NCBI GenBank assembly: GCA_016790575.1
Contig: JAEUOU010000010.1
Location: 248,001 to 312,000, forward strand
Direction of reading: 5' to 3'
Source: Burkholderiaceae bacterium
Lineage (GTDB): Bacteria; Pseudomonadota; Gammaproteobacteria; Burkholderiales; Burkholderiaceae_C
DNA length: 64,000 nucleotides
This document shows positions 1 to 7,920 of the stretch, piece by piece. The position numbers were made by a program, and so were the translations under genes. Every line of letters begins with the position of its first letter. Position 1 is the stretch's first letter. The notes under the pieces were generated by a model. It was not told where the DNA came from. It worked only from the letters and a program-made list of their open reading frames with translations, and did no database searches.

Positions 1-70
1 TCGAGCTCTGTTCGCCGGTCGCGGGCTGAGGGGGCGCTTCGCCGGGACCGTTTATGTGTTCGATTAGCAC

Positions 71-117
71 ATACCCAGCGCAAAAAGGTCATCCAGCGCT
101 ATTTTTTGCAGAGTGAT
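71..117 (+). repeat. Dispersed ~47 bp repeat, copy 1
   Basis: This copy has the family core (ACCCAGCGCAAAAAGGTCA), then an AGCGCTAT block, a T-rich run and a terminal GAGTGA. It lies directly against a short stretch that repeats the 3' end of mnmC, exactly as copy 2 does at mnmC itself. No gene is convincing between 1 and 275. A reading frame open from base 2 to a TAG at 65-67 could be the tail of a gene off the left edge, but it is too short to judge. Confidence 0.75.
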
Positions 118-172
118 TCAGCGTTCCCTGAGCAGCCGTTGCGGCGCCAGCGCCCGCGCGTTCCGCGAGCGC
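118..172 (-). pseudogene. Duplicated 3' tail of mnmC
   Basis: Read on the minus strand, the last residues before the stop at 118-120 are ARALAPQRLL plus RER. The intact mnmC ends ARALAPQRLL plus KTA at 2238. In both places the stop codon touches the end of a dispersed repeat in the same orientation. About 100 bp (repeat plus gene tail) is therefore shared between 71-172 and 2188-2290. There is no room for a functional gene, so this is a duplication scar or gene-conversion remnant. Confidence 0.6.
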
Positions 173-275
173 ATCCTGGGGGCAAGGGCGCGCTGAAGCG
201 GTGAGCGGTGGCGGGGTCGGCGCCTCTGGATAGCCATATCGGTGTATGGCTTCAAATATGGGTTTATGCTAGGCT

Positions 276-566
276 GTGCCCATGGCAAAAGCTCGCTTTG
301 ACTGGGACCCTGACAAGGACAACCAGAATCAGTTGAAGCACGGTGTTGCTTTTTCCCGGGCCCAATACGCCTTCGCGGATCCACAGCGCGTCATCGCCAG
401 GGACGAGACACACAGCAAGACCGAAGAGCGGTTCTATTGTTTTGGCGCGGTGGACGGTGGCGTGCTGACCGTGCGGTTTACTTACCGGGCTTCGGTCATT
501 CGAATCATCGGCGCTGGATACTGGCGCAAAGGAAAGGCGATTTATGAACGCGAAAACGCAGGGTAG
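276..566 (+). CDS. brnT: BrnT-type toxin (type II toxin-antitoxin)
   Basis: The 96-residue product opens with FDWDPDKDNQNQLKHGVAFS, the N-terminal signature of the BrnT/DUF497 family. It then has the usual DP-turn (FADPQRVIARD), an EERF block and the VIRIIGA strand near the C terminus. BrnT toxins are small RelE-like ribonucleases that arrest translation and are neutralised by BrnA. The next gene overlaps it by 23 bp and encodes the ribbon-helix-helix partner, so the pair should be one translationally coupled operon. An ATG at 282 is an alternative start. Length and motifs look intact. Confidence 0.85.
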   Translation: MPMAKARFDWDPDKDNQNQLKHGVAFSRAQYAFADPQRVIARDETHSKTEERFYCFGAVDGGVLTVRFTYRASVIRIIGAGYWRKGKAIYERENAG

Positions 567-873
567 TGGCGTCTCGGGGCGGGTGCCTGGCGGCAGCCGC
601 CGACGTGCCGCCGCGACAGGCATCAACTACAGCGATGAGCCACTCGGCGATGTGCAGGTGGTTCCGGACTTCCTTCCGTCGCCGGCGGAATTGGCCTTTC
701 GCGAAGAAGGCGTGAAAGTCACTTTGGCTTTGAGCAAGAAGAGCATCGATTTCTTCAAGTCCGAGGCCTCGAAGCACCATACGCAGTACCAGCGCATGAT
801 TCGCCGCCTGCTCGACGCGTATGTCGATGGGCAGACCCCCCCTCGGCCGTCGACACCGTCGTCGCGCAAATAG
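544..873 (+). CDS. brnA: BrnA-like antitoxin (ribbon-helix-helix)
   Basis: The 109-residue protein starts inside the 3' end of the toxin gene. A basic, low-complexity N-terminal part leads to the segment VKVTLALSKKSIDFFKSEAS, then HHTQYQRMIRRLLDAYVDG. This is the beta strand plus two helices of a ribbon-helix-helix fold, as in BrnA. In BrnTA modules the antitoxin binds the toxin and represses the shared promoter. The order here (toxin first, overlapping genes) is typical. The C-terminal Pro/Ser/Arg tail is probably disordered. Confidence 0.8.
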   Translation: MNAKTQGSGVSGRVPGGSRRRAAATGINYSDEPLGDVQVVPDFLPSPAELAFREEGVKVTLALSKKSIDFFKSEASKHHTQYQRMIRRLLDAYVDGQTPPRPSTPSSRK

Positions 874-887
874 CCGCAACGGCATTG

Positions 888-919
888 CCTCCTGATCCGT
901 CCTTTGAGGGGTCAGGAGG
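888..919. terminator. Hairpin between convergent brnA and lrp-type gene
   Basis: An 8-bp inverted repeat, CCTCCTGA (888-895) and TCAGGAGG (912-919), sits between two converging genes and overlaps the last codons of the minus-strand gene. The hairpin could serve both directions. There is no clear T-tract, so termination is only inferred. Confidence 0.35.
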
Positions 920-1385
920 CCGGAGATTCGGCCAGGCCGGCGCCCGGCCTCCCCACCCCCCGCCGTGGAATCGGCGTCGAGAACACGATCGACGTGCGCG
1001 TCTCGCCATAGATGTTGATCGACGCGATCAGCGTTTCCAGATGCACCAGGTCGGTGGCCACGACGGTCATCAGGTACGAGTCCGCGCCGCTCACGTGGTG
1101 GCACTCCAGCACCTCCGGCATCTGCGTGAGTCGCTCGATCAGCTGGCGCTTGCCCGGCTGCGGCACGTTGATGCCCACCACCGCGCGCACGCCGTAGCCC
1201 AGCGCGGCGGGCGACACCTCGGCGTGCATGCCAGTGATGACACCGGCTTCTTCCAGCCGTTTGATGCGCTCGGCCGTGGCCGGCAGTGAGAGACCCGCCA
1301 CCTGCGCCAGCGCCTTCAGCGGCTGGCGTCCGTCGGCCTGCAGGGCTTGCAGCAGGCGCCAGGCTTTGTCATCGAGTTGCAACAT
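912..1385 (-). CDS. Lrp/AsnC family transcriptional regulator
   Basis: From the ATG at 1385 (preceded by GGAGA at good spacing) the protein is 157 residues, normal for the family. Residues 1-60 form the winged helix: LDDKAWRLLQALQADGR, then a recognition helix with SLPATAERIKRLEEAGVI. The remainder is the RAM ligand-binding domain (SGADSYLMTVVATD). It is divergent from a LysE-type exporter with a 106 bp shared gap. That layout suggests it senses an amino acid and switches on the exporter, as Lrp controls brnFE elsewhere. An upstream in-frame start would add 24 residues without family similarity. Confidence 0.88.
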   Translation of the reverse strand: MLQLDDKAWRLLQALQADGRQPLKALAQVAGLSLPATAERIKRLEEAGVITGMHAEVSPAALGYGVRAVVGINVPQPGKRQLIERLTQMPEVLECHHVSGADSYLMTVVATDLVHLETLIASINIYGETRTSIVFSTPIPRRGVGRPGAGLAESPAS

Positions 1386-1491
1386 GGGTTTTCTCCGCGA
1401 ATCAACAAACGCCTGCCATTTTCTTGCAACCGATGCCGTTGGCCTGAATTCCGGCATGGTCCTGCGGCCGGCAAGCCCCTAGCATTCAGGC
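1386..1491. promoter_or_regulatory. Shared divergent promoter region, lrp-type gene / lysE-type gene
   Basis: This is the only non-coding DNA between the divergent regulator and exporter, so both promoters and any Lrp sites must lie here. By eye I could not assign -35/-10 boxes with confidence. Confidence 0.4.
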
Positions 1492-2124
1492 ATGACCAAC
1501 GATGTGTTCATCCTCTTTGCCAAGGCGCTGGCCGTGGGCCTGCTGATTGCCGCACCCGTGGGCCCGATCGGCCTGCTCACCATCAACCGCACCCTGGACC
1601 AAGGGCGCCTGGCCGGACTGGCCACCGGGCTGGGCGCGGCCTGCGCCGACGCGGTGTACGGCGCCATCGGCGCGTTCGGCGTGACGCAGGTGATCCACTG
1701 GCTGGTGGGCGCCCGTGATGCGCTGGCCCTTGGCGGTGGCGCGATGCTGCTGTGGATGGCCTGGCGCACGGTGACCCAACCCGTCGCCACGGAGGCTGCC
1801 GCGCTGCCCAGCCGCTCGGACCTGCTGCGCTGTTTTGCGGGCACCTTTGTGCTCACGTTGTCCAACCCGGCCACCATCGTCTCGTTCATCGCAGTCTTTG
1901 CCGCCATGGCCGGCGGCGGCACGCAGCACCTGAGCGCCGCCCCCATGGTGGCGGGCGTGTGGCTGGGCTCGGCGCTCTGGTGGCTGGGCCTGACCACCGT
2001 CGTGGGCCGCTGGCGCCACCATTTCAGCACGGCCTGGCGGCGGCGGATCAATGTTCTGTCGGGTGCGCTGCTGGCCGGGTTTGCGCTGTGGCAGTGGGCG
2101 GGCGTGTTCTGGGGCCCAGGCTAG
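1492..2124 (+). CDS. LysE/RhtB family amino-acid exporter
   Basis: The product is 210 residues and almost entirely hydrophobic, with about six membrane helices. The N-terminal segment (ALAVGLLIAAPVGPIGLLTI) carries the PxGP motif typical of LysE/RhtB exporters, followed by GLATGLGAACADAVYGAIGA. The middle contains the conserved LTLSNPATIVSF block, the family's NP motif. These proteins export basic or neutral amino acids using proton antiport. The divergent Lrp-type gene points to amino-acid-responsive control. The exact substrate cannot be read from the sequence. Confidence 0.88.
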   Translation: MTNDVFILFAKALAVGLLIAAPVGPIGLLTINRTLDQGRLAGLATGLGAACADAVYGAIGAFGVTQVIHWLVGARDALALGGGAMLLWMAWRTVTQPVATEAAALPSRSDLLRCFAGTFVLTLSNPATIVSFIAVFAAMAGGGTQHLSAAPMVAGVWLGSALWWLGLTTVVGRWRHHFSTAWRRRINVLSGALLAGFALWQWAGVFWGPG

Positions 2125-2187
2125 GCGGCGCGGCCTGTTCGCGGCATCCTGGAGGGCATTTCAGAGGTGATTTTGTGGTGTTTTATG

Positions 2188-2235
2188 CCACTTCCCAGCG
2201 CAGAATGGTCATCGGCAGCTATGGGTTCAGGAGTG
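2188..2235 (+). repeat. Dispersed repeat, copy 2
   Basis: This is a variant core (TTCCCAGCGCAGAATGGTCA) followed by CGGCAGCTAT and GGAGTG. It lies immediately downstream of mnmC, whose stop codon begins at 2240 reading leftward. The remaining lysE-mnmC gap shows no gene. Confidence 0.7.
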
Positions 2236-2237
2236 GT

Positions 2238-4178
2238 TCAGGCGGTCTTCAGCAAGCGCTGCGGCGCCAGCGCACGCGCCTGTCGCAAGGGCACGGGCAA
2301 CGGCTCACCGTCGAGCTGCGTCGCAAGCAGCTCGCCGCACAACACCGCCAGGGTCATGCCGCGGGCGCCCATGCCGGTGCTCACCAGCAGGCCGGGCAGG
2401 GCGGTGGCGTCCACCGCGCCGACCACGGGCAGGCGGTCGGGCACGGTGCAGCGCACGGCGGCCCAGGCGCGGGCGACGCCGCTGGCGATCTGCGGCGCCA
2501 GGGCGGCGGCGCTGGCCGGCAGCAGCACCGCCAGTTTGGCGGCCACCTCGGCGGTGTCGGTGTCGCGCAGCACCGGCTCGCGGCAGCCGCGCTCGAAGGT
2601 GGAGCCCAGCACCCAGCCGGGCACACCGTCCACCGGCACCCCGGTGATGAAGTTGCCCAGGCCATTGACCGGAAATGGCGGCAGCGGGTGCGGGGCCGGC
2701 GGCATGGGGCCGAACAGCAGCTGGCCGCGCAGCGGGTTCAGCGGCAGGGCGGGGGCGCGGGCGGTGTGCAGCAGGTTCAGGCTGTCGAAACCGGCGGCCA
2801 CCACCACCAGCGGCGCCTGGGCCAGCACGGTGCCGTCGGGCGCCAGCGCGGTCCAGCCGGGCAGGCCGGAATCGGGCGCGGTTGAAGGGTGATCACCGCC
2901 TTGCCGCAGCGCCGCCACCGGCGTGTCCGGTCGCCAGGTGATGCCGGGGGCGGCCAGCATCGCGGCCACCAGCGCGGGGGCGCGCACCCAGCCGGCGCGG
3001 GCATGCCAGTGCGCGGGGCTGGCGTCGTCCAGGCCGGCGGCGGCGCGCTGCCCGGCGCTGGCCGGATGGCTCCAGGCGTGGCCGGGTGAGGCCGGGTCGG
3101 CCCAGCCGGCGGGCAGTTCGCGGCTATCTTTCAGGCGGCGCTCCAGCACGCCACACGCGTCCCAGCCGTCGCCGCCCGGCAGCAGCGCGGCGGCTCGGGC
3201 CAGGGTGGCCATCACGCCGCTGCGGCTGAGCTGGCTCAGCAGCCGGTCGTCTGGTGACACATGCGGCGCCACCACACCGGCCGGCAGGCCCGACGCGCCC
3301 GCTGCGGGCGCCGCGCCGCGGTCCAGCACGGTGACCAACCAGCCGCGCTGCGCCAGGCTGTACGCGGCCGAGGCCCCCGCCAGACCCGCGCCGAGGACAA
3401 GGGCGCGCCGGTCGGCCCCGGCCCAGGGGGCCACCGGGGGGCCGTCGGGTCGGCGGGGCTGCCAGGCCGGGTCCCGGGTGGCGCGCAGGCAGTCGCGCTT
3501 GGGCGGCAGGCCGGGCGCTTTTTCCACCACAAAGCCGTTTTGCGCCAGGCCGTCGCGCACGCTGCGGGCAACGGTCCAGGTGGCCACCCGGGTGCCGCGC
3601 CGGCACAGGTGACTCACGGCTTTCAGCGTGGGGATGTCCCACATGTCGGGATTCAGCGCGGGGGTGAAACCGTCCAGAAACACGGCATCGGCCTCGAAGC
3701 GCAACTCGCGCAGCATGGCGCGCACCTCGCCGATGCACAGCGTCAGCCGCACCCGGTCGTTGTCAAAGGCCAGGTGATGAAAGCCGGGCAGGAGGCCGGC
3801 CCAGCGCGCGGCCAGTTGCTGCGCCAGCGGGCCGAGTTCGGGGTAGGGTGCCACGCTGCGTTGCAGGTCATCGGCGGTCGGTGGCCAGGCTTCTATGGCC
3901 ACGTAATGCAAATGGCGCGGGGCGAGCGGATCGTCGCGCCAGGCCTGCCAGGTGGCCAGGAAGTTCAGGCCCAGGCCAAAGCCGGTTTCCAGAATCGTCC
4001 AGCGCGGTGCCCCGCGCCAGGCATGGGGCAGCGCGCAACCCTCCAGAAAGACGTTGCGGGCCTGCAGAAGGCCGCCGCGCCCGTCGTCGCCGTCGCCGCG
4101 GTAGCGGTCGTTGAAGCGCGGGTTGTGCGGCGTGCCGTCGGGCAGCCAGTGCACCGGGGAGTGGATTGAAGGGTTCAC
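2238..4178 (-). CDS. mnmC: Bifunctional tRNA mnm5s2U34 biosynthesis enzyme MnmC
   Basis: The 646-residue protein has two domains in the MnmC order. The first ~235 residues are the SAM-dependent methyltransferase MnmD part, with ILETGFGLGLNFLATWQAW as the SAM loop and VFLDGFTPALNPDMWD. From about residue 260 follows the FAD oxidoreductase part, with ALVLGAGLAGASAAYSLAQR as the dinucleotide-binding motif. The enzyme converts cmnm5(s2)U34 to nm5(s2)U34 and then methylates it at the tRNA wobble base. Length matches the family (~650-690). It stands alone on the minus strand; downstream is a dispersed repeat. Confidence 0.93.
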   Translation of the reverse strand: MNPSIHSPVHWLPDGTPHNPRFNDRYRGDGDDGRGGLLQARNVFLEGCALPHAWRGAPRWTILETGFGLGLNFLATWQAWRDDPLAPRHLHYVAIEAWPPTADDLQRSVAPYPELGPLAQQLAARWAGLLPGFHHLAFDNDRVRLTLCIGEVRAMLRELRFEADAVFLDGFTPALNPDMWDIPTLKAVSHLCRRGTRVATWTVARSVRDGLAQNGFVVEKAPGLPPKRDCLRATRDPAWQPRRPDGPPVAPWAGADRRALVLGAGLAGASAAYSLAQRGWLVTVLDRGAAPAAGASGLPAGVVAPHVSPDDRLLSQLSRSGVMATLARAAALLPGGDGWDACGVLERRLKDSRELPAGWADPASPGHAWSHPASAGQRAAAGLDDASPAHWHARAGWVRAPALVAAMLAAPGITWRPDTPVAALRQGGDHPSTAPDSGLPGWTALAPDGTVLAQAPLVVVAAGFDSLNLLHTARAPALPLNPLRGQLLFGPMPPAPHPLPPFPVNGLGNFITGVPVDGVPGWVLGSTFERGCREPVLRDTDTAEVAAKLAVLLPASAAALAPQIASGVARAWAAVRCTVPDRLPVVGAVDATALPGLLVSTGMGARGMTLAVLCGELLATQLDGEPLPVPLRQARALAPQRLLKTA

Positions 4179-4285
4179 TCAGGTTGCCAGAGGGCTCTGC
4201 CGGCCCTGTCTGCCTGGCCGGTAGCCGCGCCCGGCACCCGCCATGGCGTGCGCGCGGGCGCCATCAGGCCACAGGGACCGCCCGG

Positions 4286-4558
4286 TCAGGGCGTTGGCGG
4301 GACGTAACCGGCGGCCTGGTCCGCGCCTTCGCCGAAAAAGTGCTTTTCCATCTGGCGGGCCAGGTACTGGCGGGCGCGCAGGTCGGCCAGATTGAGGCGG
4401 TTTTCATTGACCAGCATGGTCTGGTGCTTCAGCCAGGCCGCCCAGGCCTCCTTGCTGACACTTTCCCAGATGCGTTTGCCCAGGTCCCCCGGGTAGGGCG
4501 GAAAGTCCAGACCTTCGGCTTCCTTGCCGAGTTTGATGCAGTTGACGGTACGGGCCAT
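4286..4558 (-). CDS. yggX: Probable Fe(2+)-trafficking / oxidative-damage protection protein YggX
   Basis: This 90-residue protein begins [17 protein letters not shown] with the single conserved Cys at position 7. It continues with the family blocks [33 protein letters not shown] and [15 protein letters not shown]. YggX-family proteins protect Fe-S clusters and labile iron during oxidative stress in the cytoplasm. Length is the family norm. It is divergent from the first sulfate-binding protein gene, with a shared 141 bp gap that holds an inverted repeat. Confidence 0.93.
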   Translation of the reverse strand: MARTVNCIKLGKEAEGLDFPPYPGDLGKRIWESVSKEAWAAWLKHQTMLVNENRLNLADLRARQYLARQMEKHFFGEGADQAAGYVPPTP

Positions 4559-4573
4559 GTGCGCCTCCAGAGG

Positions 4574-4622
4574 CAGTTCTTTAGATGATTCGGTTATTTG
4601 GAACTGAAAAAACAGTAGTTCC
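4574..4622. promoter_or_regulatory. Operator-like inverted repeats upstream of first sbp gene
   Basis: GGAACT at 4600-4605 and AGTTCC at 4617-4622 are inverted around 11 bp. A further CAGTTC at 4574-4579 is inverted with GAACTG at 4601-4606. The block is AT-rich and lies about 80 bp before the sulfate-binding protein start. A CysB site is a reasonable guess because cysB is in this window, but the sequence alone does not prove it. Confidence 0.4.
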
Positions 4623-4699
4623 AGTTTTTACGGCTCGCCATCAGACTCCGTTCCGTTGTCCATCAAACGGTACTTTTCAACTCTCAAGGGAATCCGACC

Positions 4700-5713
4700 A
4701 TGCAAACCCGCCGACACTTTAGCAAGCTTTCCCTGGCCCTCGCCCTCGCAGGGACGGCATGGAGCGCTTCGGCGCAAAACGCCGTGACCTTGCTCAATGT
4801 TTCCTACGATCCTACCCGCGAGCTGTACGTTGAATACAACGCGGCGTTCCAGAAGCACTGGAAGGCCAAGACCGGCCAGGACGTGACCATCAAACAGTCG
4901 CACGGCGGCTCGGGCAAGCAGGCGCGTTCGATCATCGACGGGCTGGACGCCGACGTGGCCACGCTCGCGCTGGCCGGCGACACCGACGCGCTGCACGCCA
5001 ACGGAAACTGGATTCCCAAAGACTGGCAAAAGCGCCTGCCCCACAACAGCTCGCCCTACACGTCCACCATCGTGCTGGTGGTTCGCCAAGGCAACCCCAA
5101 GGGCATCAAGGATTGGGACGATCTGGTCCGCCCGGACGTCAAGGTCATCACGCCCAACCCCAAGACTTCGGGCGGCGCCCGCTGGAACTACCTGGCCGCC
5201 TGGGAATTCGCCAAACGCAAATACGGCGGCGATGCCAAGGCCAAAGAGTTCATCACCAGGCTGTATGGCAACGTTCCGGTGCTGGACACCGGCGCCCGCG
5301 GCTCGTCGGTGACCTTTGCCCAGCGCAACCAGGGCGATGTGTTCATCAGCTGGGAGAACGAGGCATATCTGCTGGAGAAGGAATTCGGCAGCAAGGTGGA
5401 CTTCATCTACCCGTCGCTGTCCATCCTGGCCGAGCCCGCCGTGACGGTGGTCGACAAGAACGTGGACAAGAAGGGCACCCGCGCCGTGGCCGAGGAGTAC
5501 CTGAAATACCTCTACACCGAGGAAGCGCAGGACCTGATCGGCAAACATTTCTACCGCCCGATCTCGGCCAAGGCCCAGGCGAAATACGCCAAACAACTGC
5601 CCAAACTGAACCTGTTCCGCATCGAGGACGCCTTTGGCGGATGGGAGCAGGCCACCAAGGTCCACTTTGTCGATGGCGCGGTGTTTGACCAGATCTTCGC
5701 CGCTCGAAAATAG
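4700..5713 (+). CDS. sbp: Sulfate ABC transporter periplasmic binding protein (first copy)
   Basis: The 337-residue protein has a clear signal peptide (MQTRRHFSK, hydrophobic core, cleavage after ASA near residue 25). The mature part carries the Sbp/CysP landmarks: [42 protein letters not shown], and [16 protein letters not shown]. These proteins bind sulfate or thiosulfate in the periplasm and deliver it to CysTWA. A paralogue lies 1.2 kb downstream, directly before cysT, with fpr in between. This copy has its own upstream region and probably its own promoter. Confidence 0.93.
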   Translation: MQTRRHFSKLSLALALAGTAWSASAQNAVTLLNVSYDPTRELYVEYNAAFQKHWKAKTGQDVTIKQSHGGSGKQARSIIDGLDADVATLALAGDTDALHANGNWIPKDWQKRLPHNSSPYTSTIVLVVRQGNPKGIKDWDDLVRPDVKVITPNPKTSGGARWNYLAAWEFAKRKYGGDAKAKEFITRLYGNVPVLDTGARGSSVTFAQRNQGDVFISWENEAYLLEKEFGSKVDFIYPSLSILAEPAVTVVDKNVDKKGTRAVAEEYLKYLYTEEAQDLIGKHFYRPISAKAQAKYAKQLPKLNLFRIEDAFGGWEQATKVHFVDGAVFDQIFAARK

Positions 5714-5868
5714 GCGCCGCCGAAACCCGAAACCGGGCCGACACCGATTGATTTGTGTCAAGCCTGTCAGATCGGGCCCCTTTAGAATCGCGGCTCTTGT
5801 CAACTCCCGAACTGACCTCTGCCCGGCGCCGTTTGTGCAGTGCCGGTGTATGCCGCCAACAACCCCGA

Positions 5869-6639
5869 ATGAGCGCCTTTCACGAAGAAAAAGTCCTGAC
5901 GGTTCACCACTGGACTGACCGCCTGTTTTCCTTCACCACCACCCGGGATCCCGGGCTGCGGTTTTCCAACGGGCATTTCACGATGATCGGCCTGCGGGTT
6001 GACGGCAAGCCTTTGTTGCGCGCCTACAGCATTGCCAGCGCCAACTATGAAGAGACGATGGAGTTCCTGTCCATCAAGGTGCAAAACGGTCCGCTGACGT
6101 CCCGCCTGCAGCACATCCAGCCGGGTGACACCATCATCGTCGGCAAAAAACCCACCGGCACGCTGCTGATCGACTACCTGCTGCCAGCCAAGCGGCTGTA
6201 CCTGCTGGGCACCGGAACCGGGCTGGCACCGTACATGAGCATCATCCGCGACCCGGAAACCTACGAAAAATTCCAGCAGGTGGTGCTGATTCACGGCGTG
6301 CGCCAGGTCAACGAGCTGGCCTACCACGACTACATCACGAAGGAGCTGCCCCAGCACGAGTTCCTGGGCGAGATGGTCAGCAAGCAGCTGCTGTATTACC
6401 CCACGGTGACGCGCGAGCCGTTCCGCAACCAGGGGCGTATTCCCACACTGCTGGAAAACGGCACCATCGCCAAGGCGTTTGGCATCCCCGAACTCAGCCC
6501 GCTCGAAGACCGCGTGATGATCTGCGGCAGCCCCGAGATGCTGCGCGACCTGAAATCCCTGTGCGAGCGGCGGGACTTCGCCGAAGGCAGCACCACCACA
6601 CCGGGTGATTTTGTCATCGAGCGCGCCTTTGTGAGCTGA
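5869..6639 (+). CDS. fpr: Ferredoxin/flavodoxin-NADP+ reductase
   Basis: Starting at the ATG at 5869 the protein is 256 residues, the length of class I bacterial Fpr. It shows the FAD-binding RAYSIASANYEETMEF segment, the GDTIIVGKKPTGTLL phosphate loop, and the NADP-binding LLGTGTGLAPYMSIIRD. It ends with GDFVIERAFVS, close to the family's VEKAFV ending. The enzyme passes electrons between NADPH and ferredoxin or flavodoxin. An in-frame upstream extension (to 5755) lacks family similarity. A good hairpin terminator follows. Confidence 0.93.
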   Translation: MSAFHEEKVLTVHHWTDRLFSFTTTRDPGLRFSNGHFTMIGLRVDGKPLLRAYSIASANYEETMEFLSIKVQNGPLTSRLQHIQPGDTIIVGKKPTGTLLIDYLLPAKRLYLLGTGTGLAPYMSIIRDPETYEKFQQVVLIHGVRQVNELAYHDYITKELPQHEFLGEMVSKQLLYYPTVTREPFRNQGRIPTLLENGTIAKAFGIPELSPLEDRVMICGSPEMLRDLKSLCERRDFAEGSTTTPGDFVIERAFVS

Positions 6640-6660
6640 ACACCCCGCCCACCGCCCTCC

Positions 6661-6685
6661 AGCCGCCCGCGAGGCGGCTTTTTTT
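6661..6685 (+). terminator. Rho-independent terminator of fpr
   Basis: The 7-bp stem AGCCGCC / GGCGGCT encloses a 5-nt loop and is followed directly by a run of seven T. It lies 20 bp after the fpr stop, so fpr is probably not cotranscribed with the downstream sulfate transporter. Confidence 0.8.
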
Positions 6686-6698
6686 CGTCTTTTTCGCC

Positions 6699-6745
6699 CA
6701 TACCCACCGTAAAAAGGTGATTTCTAGCTATTGTTTCGGGAGTGA
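6699..6745 (+). repeat. Dispersed repeat, copy 3
   Basis: Core variant ACCCACCGTAAAAAGGTGA is followed by CTAGCTATTGTTT and GGGAGTGA. It lies between the fpr terminator and the operator-like repeat of the next operon. Confidence 0.8.
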
Positions 6746-6810
6746 ATGAAAACCCTTTCAAGGTCGCCGTTCGCACCGATAGTTGGCTGGCAGGGATCTT
6801 TAATGTCAAA

Positions 6811-6840
6811 AACGAATTAACAAACAACTATTTATTCGTT
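6811..6840. promoter_or_regulatory. AT-rich inverted repeat upstream of sbp2-cysTWA
   Basis: AACGAAT (6811-6817) and ATTCGTT (6834-6840) form a perfect 7-bp inverted repeat in a strikingly AT-rich stretch about 75 bp before the coding start. It is a likely promoter/operator for the sulfate transporter operon. CysB is the obvious candidate regulator, inferred from function only. Confidence 0.45.
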
Positions 6841-6912
6841 TGTGATCTGACGGACCGGTTCCAGAATCCGCCGCATTCGACTCACCCTCACGCTGTTACC
6901 GGGAACCTGTTC

Positions 6913-7917
6913 ATGATCCAACCTGCCCTCCGCCTCACCCTGGCCGCGCTGGCCCTGTCCACCGCGACGCTGGCCTCCGCGCAAACCTCCACGCTCCTCA
7001 ATGCCTCGTATGACGTGGCGCGCGAGTTCTACAAGGACTTCAACGCCGCCTACGTGGCCCATGTGAAGAAAACCACCGGCAAGGACATCAAGATCGACCA
7101 GTCGCACGGCGGCTCCAGTGCGCAGGCCCGAGCGGTGGCCGACGGGCTGGACGCCGATGTGGTGACCATGAACACCACCACCGACGTCGACTTCCTGGCC
7201 GACAAGGGGGTGGTGGCCAAGGACTGGCGCCAGAAATTCCCCAACAACGCCGCGCCCACCACCTCGACCATGCTGTTCCTGGTGCGCAACGGCAACCCCA
7301 AGGGCATCAAGGACTGGGACGACCTGGTCAAGCCCGGCGTGCAGGTCATTGTGGTGAACCCCAAGACCGGCGGCAACGGCCGCATGGCCTATCTGGCGGC
7401 CTGGGGTTCGGTGCGGGCCAAGGGCGGCACCGACGCGCAGGCGGCGGAGTTCGTCAGCAAGCTCTACAAGAACGTGCCAGTGCTGGCGCGCGGCGGGCGC
7501 GATGCCACCGGCATCTTTTTGCAACGCAACATCGGCGACGTGCTGGTGACCTTTGAGTCCGAAGTGGTGTCGGTGGACAACGAGTTCGGCGCCGGCAAGG
7601 TGGACGCCATCCACCCCAGCGCGTCCATCGTGGCCGAGAACCCGGTCGCGGTGGTCGAGCGCACCGCGGCCAAGAAGGGCTCCGGCGACGCGGCGCGGGC
7701 CTACCTGAACTTCCTCTACAGCCCCGAGGGGCAGGAAATCGCCGCCAGACACAACATCCGCCCCCGCAACGAGGCGGTGCTGAAGAAATACGCTGCGGCG
7801 TTCAAGCCGATCAAGCTGTTCACGGTGGAGCAGTATTTCGGCTCGCTGGCCGAGGCACAGAAAGTGCACTTCAACGACGGCGGCCAGTTCGACAAGCTCT
7901 ACACCCAGGGCAAATAA
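6913..7917 (+). CDS. Sulfate ABC transporter periplasmic binding protein (second copy)
   Basis: The chosen ATG at 6913 gives 334 residues with a signal peptide ending in LASAQ near residue 24. The longer in-frame opening from 6742 would put a non-signal extension before it and run through the operator region. The mature sequence parallels the first copy: LLNASYDVAREFYKDFN, IDQSHGGSSAQARAVADGLD, and [16 protein letters not shown]. The cysT start follows 3 bp after the stop, so this copy is the operon's own binding protein. Whether one copy prefers thiosulfate (CysP-like) cannot be told from sequence. Confidence 0.93.
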   Translation: MIQPALRLTLAALALSTATLASAQTSTLLNASYDVAREFYKDFNAAYVAHVKKTTGKDIKIDQSHGGSSAQARAVADGLDADVVTMNTTTDVDFLADKGVVAKDWRQKFPNNAAPTTSTMLFLVRNGNPKGIKDWDDLVKPGVQVIVVNPKTGGNGRMAYLAAWGSVRAKGGTDAQAAEFVSKLYKNVPVLARGGRDATGIFLQRNIGDVLVTFESEVVSVDNEFGAGKVDAIHPSASIVAENPVAVVERTAAKKGSGDAARAYLNFLYSPEGQEIAARHNIRPRNEAVLKKYAAAFKPIKLFTVEQYFGSLAEAQKVHFNDGGQFDKLYTQGK

Positions 7918-7920
7918 ACC

